Below are positions 16,711 to 25,210 of a DNA stretch of 48,606 nucleotides, piece after piece. Each line of letters starts with the position of its first letter. Positions within the stretch are counted from its first letter, which is position 1. Location: the NCBI GenBank assembly GCA_026984215.1, contig JALSSO010000064.1, forward strand, positions 1 through 48,606. The letters are read 5' to 3'. The position numbers and the translations under genes were made by a program. Below the pieces are notes generated by a model, which was given only the letters and a program-made list of their open reading frames with translations, searched no databases and had not been told where the DNA came from. The stretch is from Gammaproteobacteria bacterium (GTDB taxonomy: Bacteria > Pseudomonadota > Gammaproteobacteria > JAJDOJ01).

Positions 16711-16725
16711 CCGCATTTGGCCGGA

Positions 16726-19446
16726 TCAGTTGAACTCGAACCAGTTCAGGTTCATTCCGGAGGTCTCCGGCACGATGGTGATGACATGCGCCCCGGCCGA
16801 GAGATCGATCCCCGGGACGGTCACGGTCTCCCAAACCTGCCAGCCCCCCGTATTCGGCAGCCTCACCGGCCCGGTCACGTCCACACCGTCCACCTCCACG
16901 TGGAGCCCACGCCCACTCTTGGGCGTGGCCACCCGCAAGGCCAGATCGTAGCTCCCGGCCGTATCCACCCACACCGAGTACGACAGCCACTCACCACGGG
17001 CCACATTCCCCACGAGGAATCTGCCCCCCGTGTCGGCAGTACGCCAGATGTCCACGTCCTCCTCCGGACGATACCATCCGCCATCGTTGCCCGGCGTAGT
17101 GTCCTTGTAGCCACCTTCGTCGAAGTCCTCGGCCTCGATCCGGGCCGGCAACACCGGCAGTCCGGGGTTCGCAGCTCCACCGCCGGGGCCACCATCAGAG
17201 CCCCCTCCCGAAGCGGATACGGCAAACTCGAACCAGTTCAAGTTCATTCCGGAGGTCTCCGGCACGATGGTGATGACATGCGCCCCGGCCGAGAGATCGA
17301 TCCCCGGGACGGTCACGGTCTCCCAAACCTGCCAGCCCCCCGTATTCGGCAGCCTCACCGGCCCGGTCACGTCCACACCGTCCACCTCCACGTGGAGCCC
17401 ACGCCCACTCTTGGGCGTGGCCACCCGCAAGGCCAGATCGTAGCTCCCGGCCGTATCCACCCACACCGAGTACGACAGCCACTCACCACGGGCCACATTC
17501 CCCACGAGGAATCTGCCCCCCGTGTCGGCAGTACGCCAGATGTCCACGTCCTCCTCCGGACGATACCATCCGCCATCGTTGCCCGGCGTAGTGTCCTTGT
17601 AGCCACCTTCGTCGAAGTCCTCGGCCTCGATCCGGGCCGGCAACACCGGCAGTCCGGGGTTCGCAGCTCCACCGCCGGGGCCACCATCAGAGCCCCCTCC
17701 CGAAGCGGATACGGCAAACTCGAACCAGTTCAGGTTCATGTCCTTGCTGTCGGCCATGACCCGCAGGAGATGCCTACCCGCTGGCAGCGAAACACCCGAT
17801 ACCACGGTGGTGGCGAAGCTGTTCCAGGCGCCGGTCGGTATGAGCTCGATGGGCCCGGTGACGTTCCGACCATCCAGTTCGATGTGCAGTCTGCGACCGG
17901 TGTACGGCGTGGCGGCGCGAACCAACAGGTCATACGTGCCGGCGCGGGCCACGTCCACGGTGTATTCGAGCCATTCGCCCTTGGAGATGGTACCGACCAT
18001 GTACCCGCTGCCCGGGTCGCCGGTGCGCCAGACGTCCACGGACTCGTTCGGCCGGAACCACCCTCCTTTGTTGCCTGGGGTACTGTCGAAGTAGGCCACG
18101 CGCTGGCCACCCTCGTCGAAATGCACCGCATGAATCCGCCCAGGGATCGCCTGCGGAATCCCTCCGTACGGCGTTGACTGGCCGGCGGATCCACCCGCCT
18201 TGATGGTGTACGTGCGCGATACCACTGGGCTCGGCCGGTATCCGTCGGCCAGGGTGACCGCCTTGACCGTCGTGGTGGCGGTCAGCACCACAGGGGCCGT
18301 ATACACGGGCGAACTGCTCGACGGCACCGAGCCATCCAGCGTGTAGTGAATCACCCCGCCTTGCGTCCCGGTGCTGAGCCTGACCGTCACGGAATCCGCA
18401 TAGGTGCCGGCCGCCGGGGAAAAAGCCGGCGCAGCCGCGGTGGGCGTGGGAGGAGGTGGTTCATTGCCCCCGCCGCCTCCACCCGAGGAACCCGCTCGGG
18501 CGTACACGTCCAGACGATCCACATAGGGCCCTTTTCCACTGACTTTGGTGAACTTGAGGGCGACGGTATTGGCACCCGCCTTCAGGGGGACCGTCCAGTC
18601 GTGGGTGGCCCAACTGGAGACCCGCCCCGTCGCGGCAAACTTGACCTTGTCCTTGCGCGCGCCGTTGACGTAGAGCTCGACCTCACCTGGCCCACCCTCG
18701 TGGGCGTACCGCATGGAGAGCACCCGGGTTCCACCGCCGCCGCCGTTCACGTTCCATGTGAGTTTTCCGCCTTTGCTGGGCACCACATAGCCACTGCCCG
18801 TGTAGTTCGGCTCATGCCTTGCGGTCTTGCCACCGGCGATGGTCCCATCCTCCGCCTGGTACGTGGCCAGTTTCCCGCCGCGGTGGGAAAAATCGCGGGG
18901 CACCAGGGAGACATCGTCCCACCAGGTCACCCCACCGGTCACGTCCCACCAGGAACGAAAGCCGACATCGAACCGGGCGGCACCCGGTGGGGCCTCCAGA
19001 TTGATGCGCATGGGAATCCAGTCGTAACTGCCATACGGCGCCCACATGTAGCATTCCTGGGTGAGCTTGGCGCCGGCGGCACTCTTCCAGCGCAGCACCG
19101 TCAGCGGCTTGCCCCCCGCTCCGATGCCCTTGACGTTTTGGCCCTTGACCCAAACCGTGAGGGTGTACTCCGTACCGGGCTTGACGCCGCCGGTGCCCGT
19201 CTGACGCACGTCGTGGGTCTTGGAGGTGGCCCGATTGGCGGTGCCGTCGTTGATCAACTTGATGGACTGATTTCCGGTCCGCGCCACGCCCCTGACGATT
19301 GCGGACCCGTAGTCCTCGGGAACCCAGTGAGGCGCACCCTGCTCGATGGAAGGATCCATCACGAGGTTGGCCTGTACGACCCCGGCCAACGCCAGGGCGC
19401 AGAAACCAGCGACACCGAGCAGTGCGGTTCGTATTCGATCGATCAT
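16726..19446 (-). CDS. Secreted multi-domain carbohydrate-binding protein (CBM only)
   Basis: A 906-aa exported protein with a signal peptide ending near residue 26 (VVQA/NLV). Domains in order: a CBM4/9-like jelly roll (about 27-185, with WWDVTGGVTWWDDVSL at its end), a CBM35/CBM6-like module (about 192-318), a poly-Gly and Pro linker, a chitobiase C-terminal-like Ig module (about 335-415, HYTLDGSVPSSSSPVY), then three CBM6-type modules (about 425-576, 577-741 and 742-906). Each CBM6 ends in NLNWFEF. The last two are copies of one another to within one base change over 492 bp. No glycosidase, lyase or esterase domain is present, so the protein likely binds polysaccharide, perhaps its own envelope glycan. 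GGAGG precedes the ATG by 9 nt. It lies in the place where lpxB is usual. Confidence 0.85.
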   Translation of the reverse strand: MIDRIRTALLGVAGFCALALAGVVQANLVMDPSIEQGAPHWVPEDYGSAIVRGVARTGNQSIKLINDGTANRATSKTHDVRQTGTGGVKPGTEYTLTVWVKGQNVKGIGAGGKPLTVLRWKSAAGAKLTQECYMWAPYGSYDWIPMRINLEAPPGAARFDVGFRSWWDVTGGVTWWDDVSLVPRDFSHRGGKLATYQAEDGTIAGGKTARHEPNYTGSGYVVPSKGGKLTWNVNGGGGGTRVLSMRYAHEGGPGEVELYVNGARKDKVKFAATGRVSSWATHDWTVPLKAGANTVALKFTKVSGKGPYVDRLDVYARAGSSGGGGGGNEPPPPTPTAAAPAFSPAAGTYADSVTVRLSTGTQGGVIHYTLDGSVPSSSSPVYTAPVVLTATTTVKAVTLADGYRPSPVVSRTYTIKAGGSAGQSTPYGGIPQAIPGRIHAVHFDEGGQRVAYFDSTPGNKGGWFRPNESVDVWRTGDPGSGYMVGTISKGEWLEYTVDVARAGTYDLLVRAATPYTGRRLHIELDGRNVTGPIELIPTGAWNSFATTVVSGVSLPAGRHLLRVMADSKDMNLNWFEFAVSASGGGSDGGPGGGAANPGLPVLPARIEAEDFDEGGYKDTTPGNDGGWYRPEEDVDIWRTADTGGRFLVGNVARGEWLSYSVWVDTAGSYDLALRVATPKSGRGLHVEVDGVDVTGPVRLPNTGGWQVWETVTVPGIDLSAGAHVITIVPETSGMNLNWFEFAVSASGGGSDGGPGGGAANPGLPVLPARIEAEDFDEGGYKDTTPGNDGGWYRPEEDVDIWRTADTGGRFLVGNVARGEWLSYSVWVDTAGSYDLALRVATPKSGRGLHVEVDGVDVTGPVRLPNTGGWQVWETVTVPGIDLSAGAHVITIVPETSGMNLNWFEFN
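16733..17716 (-). repeat. Tandem duplication, two copies of 492 bp
   Basis: Positions 16733-17224 and 17225-17716 are direct repeats with exact 492-bp (164-codon) period. The only difference I see is one base near the AACCAGTTC motif (G at 16749-16750 context, A in the second copy). The third CBM6 upstream in the gene is clearly diverged, so the duplication is recent or homogenised by conversion. Confidence 0.9.
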
Positions 19447-19465
19447 GTAAAGGACCTCCGCTGTG

Positions 19466-19489
19466 CGAAGCGGGCAGATGGCCGCTTCG
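19466..19489 (-). promoter_or_regulatory. Hairpin in the leader of the CBM gene
   Basis: CGAAGCGG (19466-19473) and CCGCTTCG (19482-19489) form a perfect 8-bp stem 10 nt before the GGAGG ribosome binding site. It could stabilise the transcript or modulate translation; it is not obviously a terminator of lpxA, as no T-run follows. Confidence 0.35.
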
Positions 19490-19687
19490 GAACGACGAAC
19501 GGGACAAACGAGCCGAGCGCGCCCACTCTACCAGCGCCGGAACACCGTTCCCAGTGTCCGGAGCATCGGAAGGGAAAAACGCTTCTCGTCGCGGTCATCC
19601 TCGCATTCCTGTGCGACGCTTCACAATTGCATGCCGAGGAAACGGACTCACGGCCCGACGAAGTCTTCGAACGGAACAAAATCGGGA
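19490..19687. other. Intergenic between lpxA and the CBM gene, with a signal-peptide-like frame
   Basis: On the plus strand, codons from about 19571 read KTLLVAVILAFLCDASQLHA followed by EETDSRPDEV. This looks like a signal peptide with a cleavage site but has no usable start codon and runs into the lpxA antisense within 40 codons. It may be the remains of a gene lost from this spot, or chance. Confidence 0.3.
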
Positions 19688-20467
19688 TCAGGCGGGTTCG
19701 CGGACGATGCCGCGGCTGCTGGTCTCCACGAAACGGGCTAGGCGTTCCACTTCACTGTGGCGCCGGCGCGCCCGTTCCAGTTCCCCGCGCTCGGATTCCG
19801 ACAGGGCACCGCGCCTGATGAGCAAGCGGTACGCCCGCTGCAGCTCCCGGACCGTCGCCTGGGAGAACCCGTTGCGCTTCAGACCCTCCTTGTTGAGCCC
19901 GAAGGTGCGCGCCGGGTTGCCCGCCACCATCACGTAGGGAGGAACGTCACGGTTGATGGCCGTGCCCATCCCGCAGAAGGCATACGCACCGATACGACAG
20001 AATTGATGGACCAGGGTGAACCCCCCCAGCGTCACGTGATCCTCGATCACCACGTGGCCGGCCAGGGTCGCTCCATTGGAGAAAACGGTGTCGGAACCCA
20101 CCACGCAGTCGTGCGCGATGTGTACGTAGGCCATGATCCAGTTGCGGTCTCCGACCGTGGTGCGACCGCGGTCGAGGGAGGTGCCGCGGTTGATGGTCAC
20201 GTACTCGCGGATCGTGTTCCCGTCGCCGATGACGAGCTCACTGTCCTCCCCGCGGAATTTCTTGTCTTGTGGGATCTCGCCCAGGGAGGCGAACTGGAAG
20301 ATGCGGTTGCCGGAGCCGATGCGAGTCGGCCCCCGGATCACCACATGGGGTCCGATGCGCGTCCCGGGGCCGATCCGGACCCGTGGCCCGATGATGCTGT
20401 AAGGACCGATCTCCACCGCATCGGCCAGCTCGGCAGCGGGATCGATGACCGCGGTCGGATGGATCAA
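19688..20467 (-). CDS. lpxA: Acyl-ACP--UDP-N-acetylglucosamine O-acyltransferase
   Basis: A 259-aa enzyme for the first step of lipid A synthesis, moving a 3-hydroxyacyl chain onto UDP-GlcNAc. Residues 1-190 are left-handed beta-helix hexapeptide repeats (IGPYSIIGPRVRIGPGTRIG). The family core EIPQDKKFRGE lies near 64-74 and HIAHDC at 116-121, with H119 matching the catalytic His125 of E. coli. A helical C-terminal domain follows. The gene starts right after the fabZ stop (1 bp apart, no gap), so they are coupled. lpxB does not follow; the next gene is the CBM protein. Confidence 0.96.
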   Translation of the reverse strand: MIHPTAVIDPAAELADAVEIGPYSIIGPRVRIGPGTRIGPHVVIRGPTRIGSGNRIFQFASLGEIPQDKKFRGEDSELVIGDGNTIREYVTINRGTSLDRGRTTVGDRNWIMAYVHIAHDCVVGSDTVFSNGATLAGHVVIEDHVTLGGFTLVHQFCRIGAYAFCGMGTAINRDVPPYVMVAGNPARTFGLNKEGLKRNGFSQATVRELQRAYRLLIRRGALSESERGELERARRRHSEVERLARFVETSSRGIVREPA

Positions 20468-20923
20468 TTAGAGTTCTCTGTCCGCGCACATGAGTACGGC
20501 GGTGGCCGCGACCTCCTCTTCCACGCGTGCCTCGCCGTTGAACACCCAGATTCCGCGCCGGTCGCGTACGTACTCCACGTGCAACCGCAACTGGTCGCCC
20601 GGCACGACCTGCCGTTTGAAACGGGCCTTGTCGATGCCCACGAAGAGAAACTTGCGGTCTTCCGGCATCGCCTCCACGCTGCAAAACGCCAGCACACCGG
20701 TGGCCTGGGCCAGCGCCTCGAGGATCAGCACACCGGGCATGAGCGGCAGGCCCGGGAAATGCCCCTGGAAATACGGCTCGTTGATGGTCACGTTCTTGAT
20801 CGCCGTGAGCGACTTGCCCGGGTCACAGGCCACGACCCGATCCAGCATGAGGAAGGGAAAACGCTGCGGGAGCCGCCGCATGATGCCATGGACGTCGAAC
20901 ACGGGCGACGATGTGTCGTTCAT
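20468..20923 (-). CDS. fabZ: 3-hydroxyacyl-ACP dehydratase FabZ
   Basis: A 151-aa hot-dog-fold enzyme of type II fatty acid synthesis. [17 protein letters not shown] (14-30) opens the fold. [20 protein letters not shown] contains the catalytic H55 and E69. ATG 20923 is the start, with CAGGAG upstream. It sits 92 bp after skp, with lpxD missing between them, and directly abuts lpxA. This pairing sets the balance between phospholipid and lipid A acyl chains in E. coli. Confidence 0.96.
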   Translation of the reverse strand: MNDTSSPVFDVHGIMRRLPQRFPFLMLDRVVACDPGKSLTAIKNVTINEPYFQGHFPGLPLMPGVLILEALAQATGVLAFCSVEAMPEDRKFLFVGIDKARFKRQVVPGDQLRLHVEYVRDRRGIWVFNGEARVEEEVAATAVLMCADREL

Positions 20924-21015
20924 GGGTGACTCCTGCTGCGCCGGATGGCGTCCGGGCTCACGGCGTGGGGCAAGCCACTGGATTCAGAGGGCTCCCAGGG
21001 AAGCGATGCACAGGG

Positions 21016-21531
21016 TCACTTCCTGGACTTGCTCAGCCGCTTCAGGATCTTGTCCGTGATGTCGATCCGCTTCCCGGCATACACCACATGGTTTTCGGCC
21101 AGGATGAGATCGTACTTTTCCTGCTGGGCGATCTCTTTGATGACCCGGGTCACTTCCCGCTGGAGTTTGGCGAGTTCCTCGTTGAGCCGTAGCGTGTAAT
21201 CCTCCCGGAAAGCGTCCTGGGCGCGCTCCAGGTCGCGCTTCTTCTTGAGGATCTTGTGCTCCAGGTCGGCCCGGCGGGACTCGCTCATGGTCACGCCGTC
21301 CTTGGCCAGCTTTTTTTCCAGCGCCTGTATCTCGCGGGCCTTGGATTCCAGCGCCGATTTCCGCGCGGAGAACTCCTTCTCCAGCCGTTTGTTCGCCGCC
21401 ACCGCCTGCGGTGCTTTCTCGAGAATGATCTTGCTGTTGACGAAACCGATCTTCACCGGTGTCGCTGCCGAAACGGCATCGGCCCCAAAGGCCAGAAGGA
21501 CGCACAGCGCGAAGGTGATGATCCTGATCAA
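21016..21531 (-). CDS. skp: Periplasmic chaperone Skp/OmpH
   Basis: A 171-aa chaperone that holds unfolded outer-membrane proteins on the way to BamA. A signal peptide (IRIITFALCVLLAFGADAVS) ends near residue 22, then KIGFVNSKIILEKAP, the OmpH start, and two long charged helices forming the tentacle, closing with YAGKRIDITDKILKRL. No ATG or GTG is available near the signal peptide. TTG 21531 with GGAG 7 nt upstream gives the only sensible N terminus; this rare start is inferred. The gene follows bamA by 14 bp. Confidence 0.9.
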   Translation of the reverse strand: MIRIITFALCVLLAFGADAVSAATPVKIGFVNSKIILEKAPQAVAANKRLEKEFSARKSALESKAREIQALEKKLAKDGVTMSESRRADLEHKILKKKRDLERAQDAFREDYTLRLNEELAKLQREVTRVIKEIAQQEKYDLILAENHVVYAGKRIDITDKILKRLSKSRK

Positions 21532-21545
21532 GGCGGTTCTCCGTG

Positions 21546-23846
21546 TCAAAATGCGGTGCCGACGTTGAACTGGAAGGCCTCGAGCCGGTCCCCCCGCTGA
21601 TCGTTGATCGGCAGCGCGTACGAGAATTTCAACGCCCCGAGCGGCGAAATCCATGCGAAGGCCACGCCACCGGAGGCGCGGATCTCGCCCAGGGTCCAGT
21701 CCGCCGGTTGGGCGAATACATTACCCGCATCGACAAACACGCTCAAGCGCATGTTCTCGCTCTTCTCCAGAAACGGCACGGGGAACACCAGCTCGGCCGA
21801 GGCGACGGTGCGAAAGTTGCCGCCGAAGGGGTCTCCGTTGGAGTCCTTGGGACCCAGGGTGTTGGTCCGGTAGCCGCGCACGCTGCGCACGCCGCCCGCA
21901 TAGTATTTCTCGAAGAAGGGCAGGTCGCCGTCGTCGCCGTAGGTGTCTCCGAAGGCCACGTTGGCGCGCAGCACTCCGGTGATCCAGCTCCGGATCGGGA
22001 CATACTGCCGATAACGATACATGAGCTTGTAGTATTCGAGATCGCTGCCCGGGATGGTGGTCTCCAGGCTGAGGGTCTGCACATTGCCGTGCGTGGCGAA
22101 GATGGCCCGATCCCGACTGTCGTGCACGAGGCTGAGCACGAGGGGGAAATCCAGATAGGAATCGCCATTGCGGTTCAGGAAGTCGTGGATCTCCCGGGGG
22201 GTGTCGTCCCGCGTCTTGACCCGGATCCACTCCGTGTCGATGGCGGCGCGAAAGGTGTCCCACTCGGTCAGTGGGATGCCCGTGTTGAAGCCGATGTCGA
22301 AGCGATCGGTGGCGTAGTTGGACACGTTCGCCTGCTGGGCGTCGATGGACGTATAGGAGACGTTGAATCCCGCGCTGATGCCGTCGATCGTGAAGTAGGG
22401 ATTGGTGTAGGACAGGCTGTAGACCTGACTCACCCGGCTGTTGTCGAAGCGCGCGGAGACCCGCTTGCCCGTGCCGAGGAAGTTGTCCTCGCTCAAGCTC
22501 AGGTTGAACAAGACCCCCTGAGCCTGGGAATACCCGATACCGATGGCGAAGCTGCCCGACTTGCGTTCCTTGACGGTGACCTCCAGGTCCACCAGGTCGT
22601 CGCTGCCCGGCACCCGCTTGGTCTCGAACTGCACGGACTCCACGAAGCTCAGGCGCTGCAGTCGCTGGCGCGACAGCTCGATCTTGCTCAGCGAATACCA
22701 GCCGCCCTCCATCTGGCGCAGCTCACGGCGGAAGACCACGTCGCGCGTGGCCAGGTTGCCCCGAATGTGAATGCGGCGCACGTAGACCCGCTGGCCCGGG
22801 TCGATGAACAGCGTCAGGGCCACCTGCCGGGTTTCGTCGTCCACCTCGGGAATGGGATTGATCTTGGCGAAGGCATAGCCTTCGTCGCCCAGACGACGCT
22901 GAATATTGTCGATGCTCTTGACTACCTCGCGCCGCGAAAAGATCTCTCCCGGGTGGATGGCCACCATGCGTGAGAGCTCTTCTTCGGGCACCGGGAAGTC
23001 ACCCGCAAGACGCACGTCGGAGACCGTGTAGCGTTCCCCCTCCACCACGTCGATGGTGATGTAGATGTCGCGGTTGTCCGGGGTGATGGAAACCTCCGTG
23101 GAGGCGATGTCGAAGCGCAGGTAACCCCGGTCCAGGTAATAACTACGGAGGATCTCCAGATCACCGGCCAGCTTCGCCTTGGCATACTGATTGCGCGTGC
23201 TGAAGGGATTCCACCAGGGTTTCTTTCCGGACTTGAAGTCGTCCTCCAGGTCCTCGTCGTCGAAGGCCCGGTTGCCGACGATGCTGATCCTGCGGATGCG
23301 CGCGGGCTTGCCCTCGGCGATGTGGATGTCGATGGCGACCCGATTGCGGGGCAGTTCCTTGGTCTTCACGTCGATGCGCACGTTGTACTTGCCCCGGGCG
23401 AAGTACTGCTGACGCAGTTCCTGCTCCAGCCGCTCCAGGACGGAGGGGTTGTACACACGTCCCTTGGCGATCCCCACCGACTCGAGGGCCTTTTCCAGGG
23501 CTTCGTCCTTGATGTCCTTGTTGCCTTCGAAATGGATCTCGGCGATGGCCGGTCGCTCCTTGACCCGCACCACCAGCGTGTCGCCACGGCGGTACAGGGC
23601 CACATCACTGAAGAACCCCGTCCGGTACAACGCTCGGATGACCTCGGGGGCGCGTGCCGGATCGAAGGTCTCGCCCACCTTGACCCCGAGATAGGTAAAC
23701 ACCGTGCCCGGCTCGATCCGTTCCACACCCTCGACCTGGATGTCCCGGACCGTGAACGGCTGTGCCTGTGAGACGGTGCTCCATACCAGCCCCGCGAGGA
23801 TCAGCACCCACACTCGTACGAGCGTCCGTCTGCCGTCCCCGTGCAT
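21546..23846 (-). CDS. bamA: Outer-membrane protein assembly factor BamA
   Basis: A 766-aa Omp85 protein at the heart of the BAM complex. A signal peptide ends near residue 22 (SQA/QPF). Five POTRA domains follow to about residue 425 (FTVRDIQVEGVERIEPGTVF opens POTRA1). The barrel has the substrate-gate loop VRGY at 656-659 and the C-terminal aromatic F766 preceded by FQFNVGTA. ATG 23846 overlaps the rseP stop by one base (TGATG), so translation is coupled. The order rseP-bamA-skp is the usual sigmaE-linked arrangement. Confidence 0.97.
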   Translation of the reverse strand: MHGDGRRTLVRVWVLILAGLVWSTVSQAQPFTVRDIQVEGVERIEPGTVFTYLGVKVGETFDPARAPEVIRALYRTGFFSDVALYRRGDTLVVRVKERPAIAEIHFEGNKDIKDEALEKALESVGIAKGRVYNPSVLERLEQELRQQYFARGKYNVRIDVKTKELPRNRVAIDIHIAEGKPARIRRISIVGNRAFDDEDLEDDFKSGKKPWWNPFSTRNQYAKAKLAGDLEILRSYYLDRGYLRFDIASTEVSITPDNRDIYITIDVVEGERYTVSDVRLAGDFPVPEEELSRMVAIHPGEIFSRREVVKSIDNIQRRLGDEGYAFAKINPIPEVDDETRQVALTLFIDPGQRVYVRRIHIRGNLATRDVVFRRELRQMEGGWYSLSKIELSRQRLQRLSFVESVQFETKRVPGSDDLVDLEVTVKERKSGSFAIGIGYSQAQGVLFNLSLSEDNFLGTGKRVSARFDNSRVSQVYSLSYTNPYFTIDGISAGFNVSYTSIDAQQANVSNYATDRFDIGFNTGIPLTEWDTFRAAIDTEWIRVKTRDDTPREIHDFLNRNGDSYLDFPLVLSLVHDSRDRAIFATHGNVQTLSLETTIPGSDLEYYKLMYRYRQYVPIRSWITGVLRANVAFGDTYGDDGDLPFFEKYYAGGVRSVRGYRTNTLGPKDSNGDPFGGNFRTVASAELVFPVPFLEKSENMRLSVFVDAGNVFAQPADWTLGEIRASGGVAFAWISPLGALKFSYALPINDQRGDRLEAFQFNVGTAF

Positions 23847-25207
23847 CACTGCAGTATCCGTATCAGATCGTTGTACAGAGCCAGCACCATCAGGGCCCCG
23901 AGCAAGGCAAAGCCCACACGCTGGGCGATCGCCAGCGTCGCCTCGGAGACGGGACTGCCCTTGACCACTTCCACCACGTAGAACAGCAGGTGCCCGCCGT
24001 CCAGCACGGGAATGGGCAAGAGGTTGAGGATCCCGATGCTCACGCTGAGCAGGCCCAACGCCCCGAGAAAGGCCGACACCCCGATGGCCGCCGAGACACC
24101 CGCATACTCGGCGATGGTCACCGGCCCACTGATGTTCTTGAGCGAGGCCTGCCCCGTGACCAGCTTCCACAGCACCTTGAACGTGAGCACGGTCACGTCC
24201 CAGGTCTTGACCGCGCCCCGGTACAGCGCCTCCAGGGGCCCGTAGCGCACCGTCACGCGCATGGCCGCAAGCGCTTCCTCGTCGATCCGGGGATAGGCGC
24301 CGATGCGGCCGATGGTGCGCCCCTCCTCCTCGGCCTCGCCGATATCCAGGACGATCGTCCGCCGCGTCCCGTCCCGCTCCACCGTCACCGGGAGCCGCTG
24401 ACCCGGATGGGCCCGGACCCACTCCACCCACTGTTCCCAGGTCTCCAGAGGTTCGCCCTCCACCGCCACCACGCGATCCCCCGGCCGCAGCCCCGAGCGC
24501 TCGGCGGGGCCGCCTTCCACCAGTTTCCCGATCACCGGTTCGAGCCGGGGTCGCCAAGGCTTCAAGCCGAGGCGTTCCATGAGGTCCTCGTCGCCCAACA
24601 ACGGCTGACCGTCGCGCACGTCGAGCGTCACTGTCCGAGGCCCGGTGTCCGCGCGCCGGACATCCAACCGGACCGTGCCATGCGCGAGTGCCTCGTCGAG
24701 CAGGTCCAGGGTCACGTCCTGCCAGGTGGGGGTGGGTCGCCCTCCGACGGCCAGGATCTCATCGCCCGCCTGGAGGCCAGCCCGCGCCGCCGGCGTCTGC
24801 GGCAACACCTCCCCGACCACCGGGCGCAGCCCCTGCACCCCGATCATGTACATGCCCCAGTAGACGAACACCGCGAGCAGCAGGTTCGCCGCAGGACCCG
24901 CAGCGACCACGGCCATGCGTTTCCAGACCGGCTGGCGGTTGAAGGCGCGGTCTCGCTCGGCCTCGGGAACCGGCCCCTCGCGCTCGTCCAGCATCTTCAC
25001 ATAGCCACCCAAGGGAATTGCGGCGATCACGACCTCCACCCGGTCCTTGCCGAGCTCGCGCTTCCAGAGCGGCTTGCCGAATCCCACGGAGAAACGCAGA
25101 ACCCGGATCCCGAGGCGACGCGCCACCCAGAAATGCCCGAACTCGTGGAACGTCACGAGGATGCCGATGGCGACGATGAACGCGGCGAGATTGAACAGTA
25201 CCGACAC
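23846..25207 (-). CDS. rseP: Site-2 zinc metalloprotease RseP
   Basis: A 453-aa inner-membrane protease that completes cleavage of anti-sigma factor RseA after DegS. HEFGH (21-25) binds zinc with E22 as catalytic residue; D403 in PIPVLDGGH is the third ligand. Two PDZ domains lie at about 125-200 and 205-290. Four membrane helices are visible (1-25, 95-120, about 375-395, 428-450). It lies between ispC and bamA, three bases after the ispC... start side gap, as in most Gammaproteobacteria. Confidence 0.96.
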   Translation of the reverse strand: MSVLFNLAAFIVAIGILVTFHEFGHFWVARRLGIRVLRFSVGFGKPLWKRELGKDRVEVVIAAIPLGGYVKMLDEREGPVPEAERDRAFNRQPVWKRMAVVAAGPAANLLLAVFVYWGMYMIGVQGLRPVVGEVLPQTPAARAGLQAGDEILAVGGRPTPTWQDVTLDLLDEALAHGTVRLDVRRADTGPRTVTLDVRDGQPLLGDEDLMERLGLKPWRPRLEPVIGKLVEGGPAERSGLRPGDRVVAVEGEPLETWEQWVEWVRAHPGQRLPVTVERDGTRRTIVLDIGEAEEEGRTIGRIGAYPRIDEEALAAMRVTVRYGPLEALYRGAVKTWDVTVLTFKVLWKLVTGQASLKNISGPVTIAEYAGVSAAIGVSAFLGALGLLSVSIGILNLLPIPVLDGGHLLFYVVEVVKGSPVSEATLAIAQRVGFALLGALMVLALYNDLIRILQ

Positions 25208-25210
25208 CGC

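Noticed and set aside
16733-17716. Tandem repeat as CRISPR or insertion element
   Set aside because: The period is 492 bp, in frame within the CBM gene, and both copies encode an intact CBM6 module.
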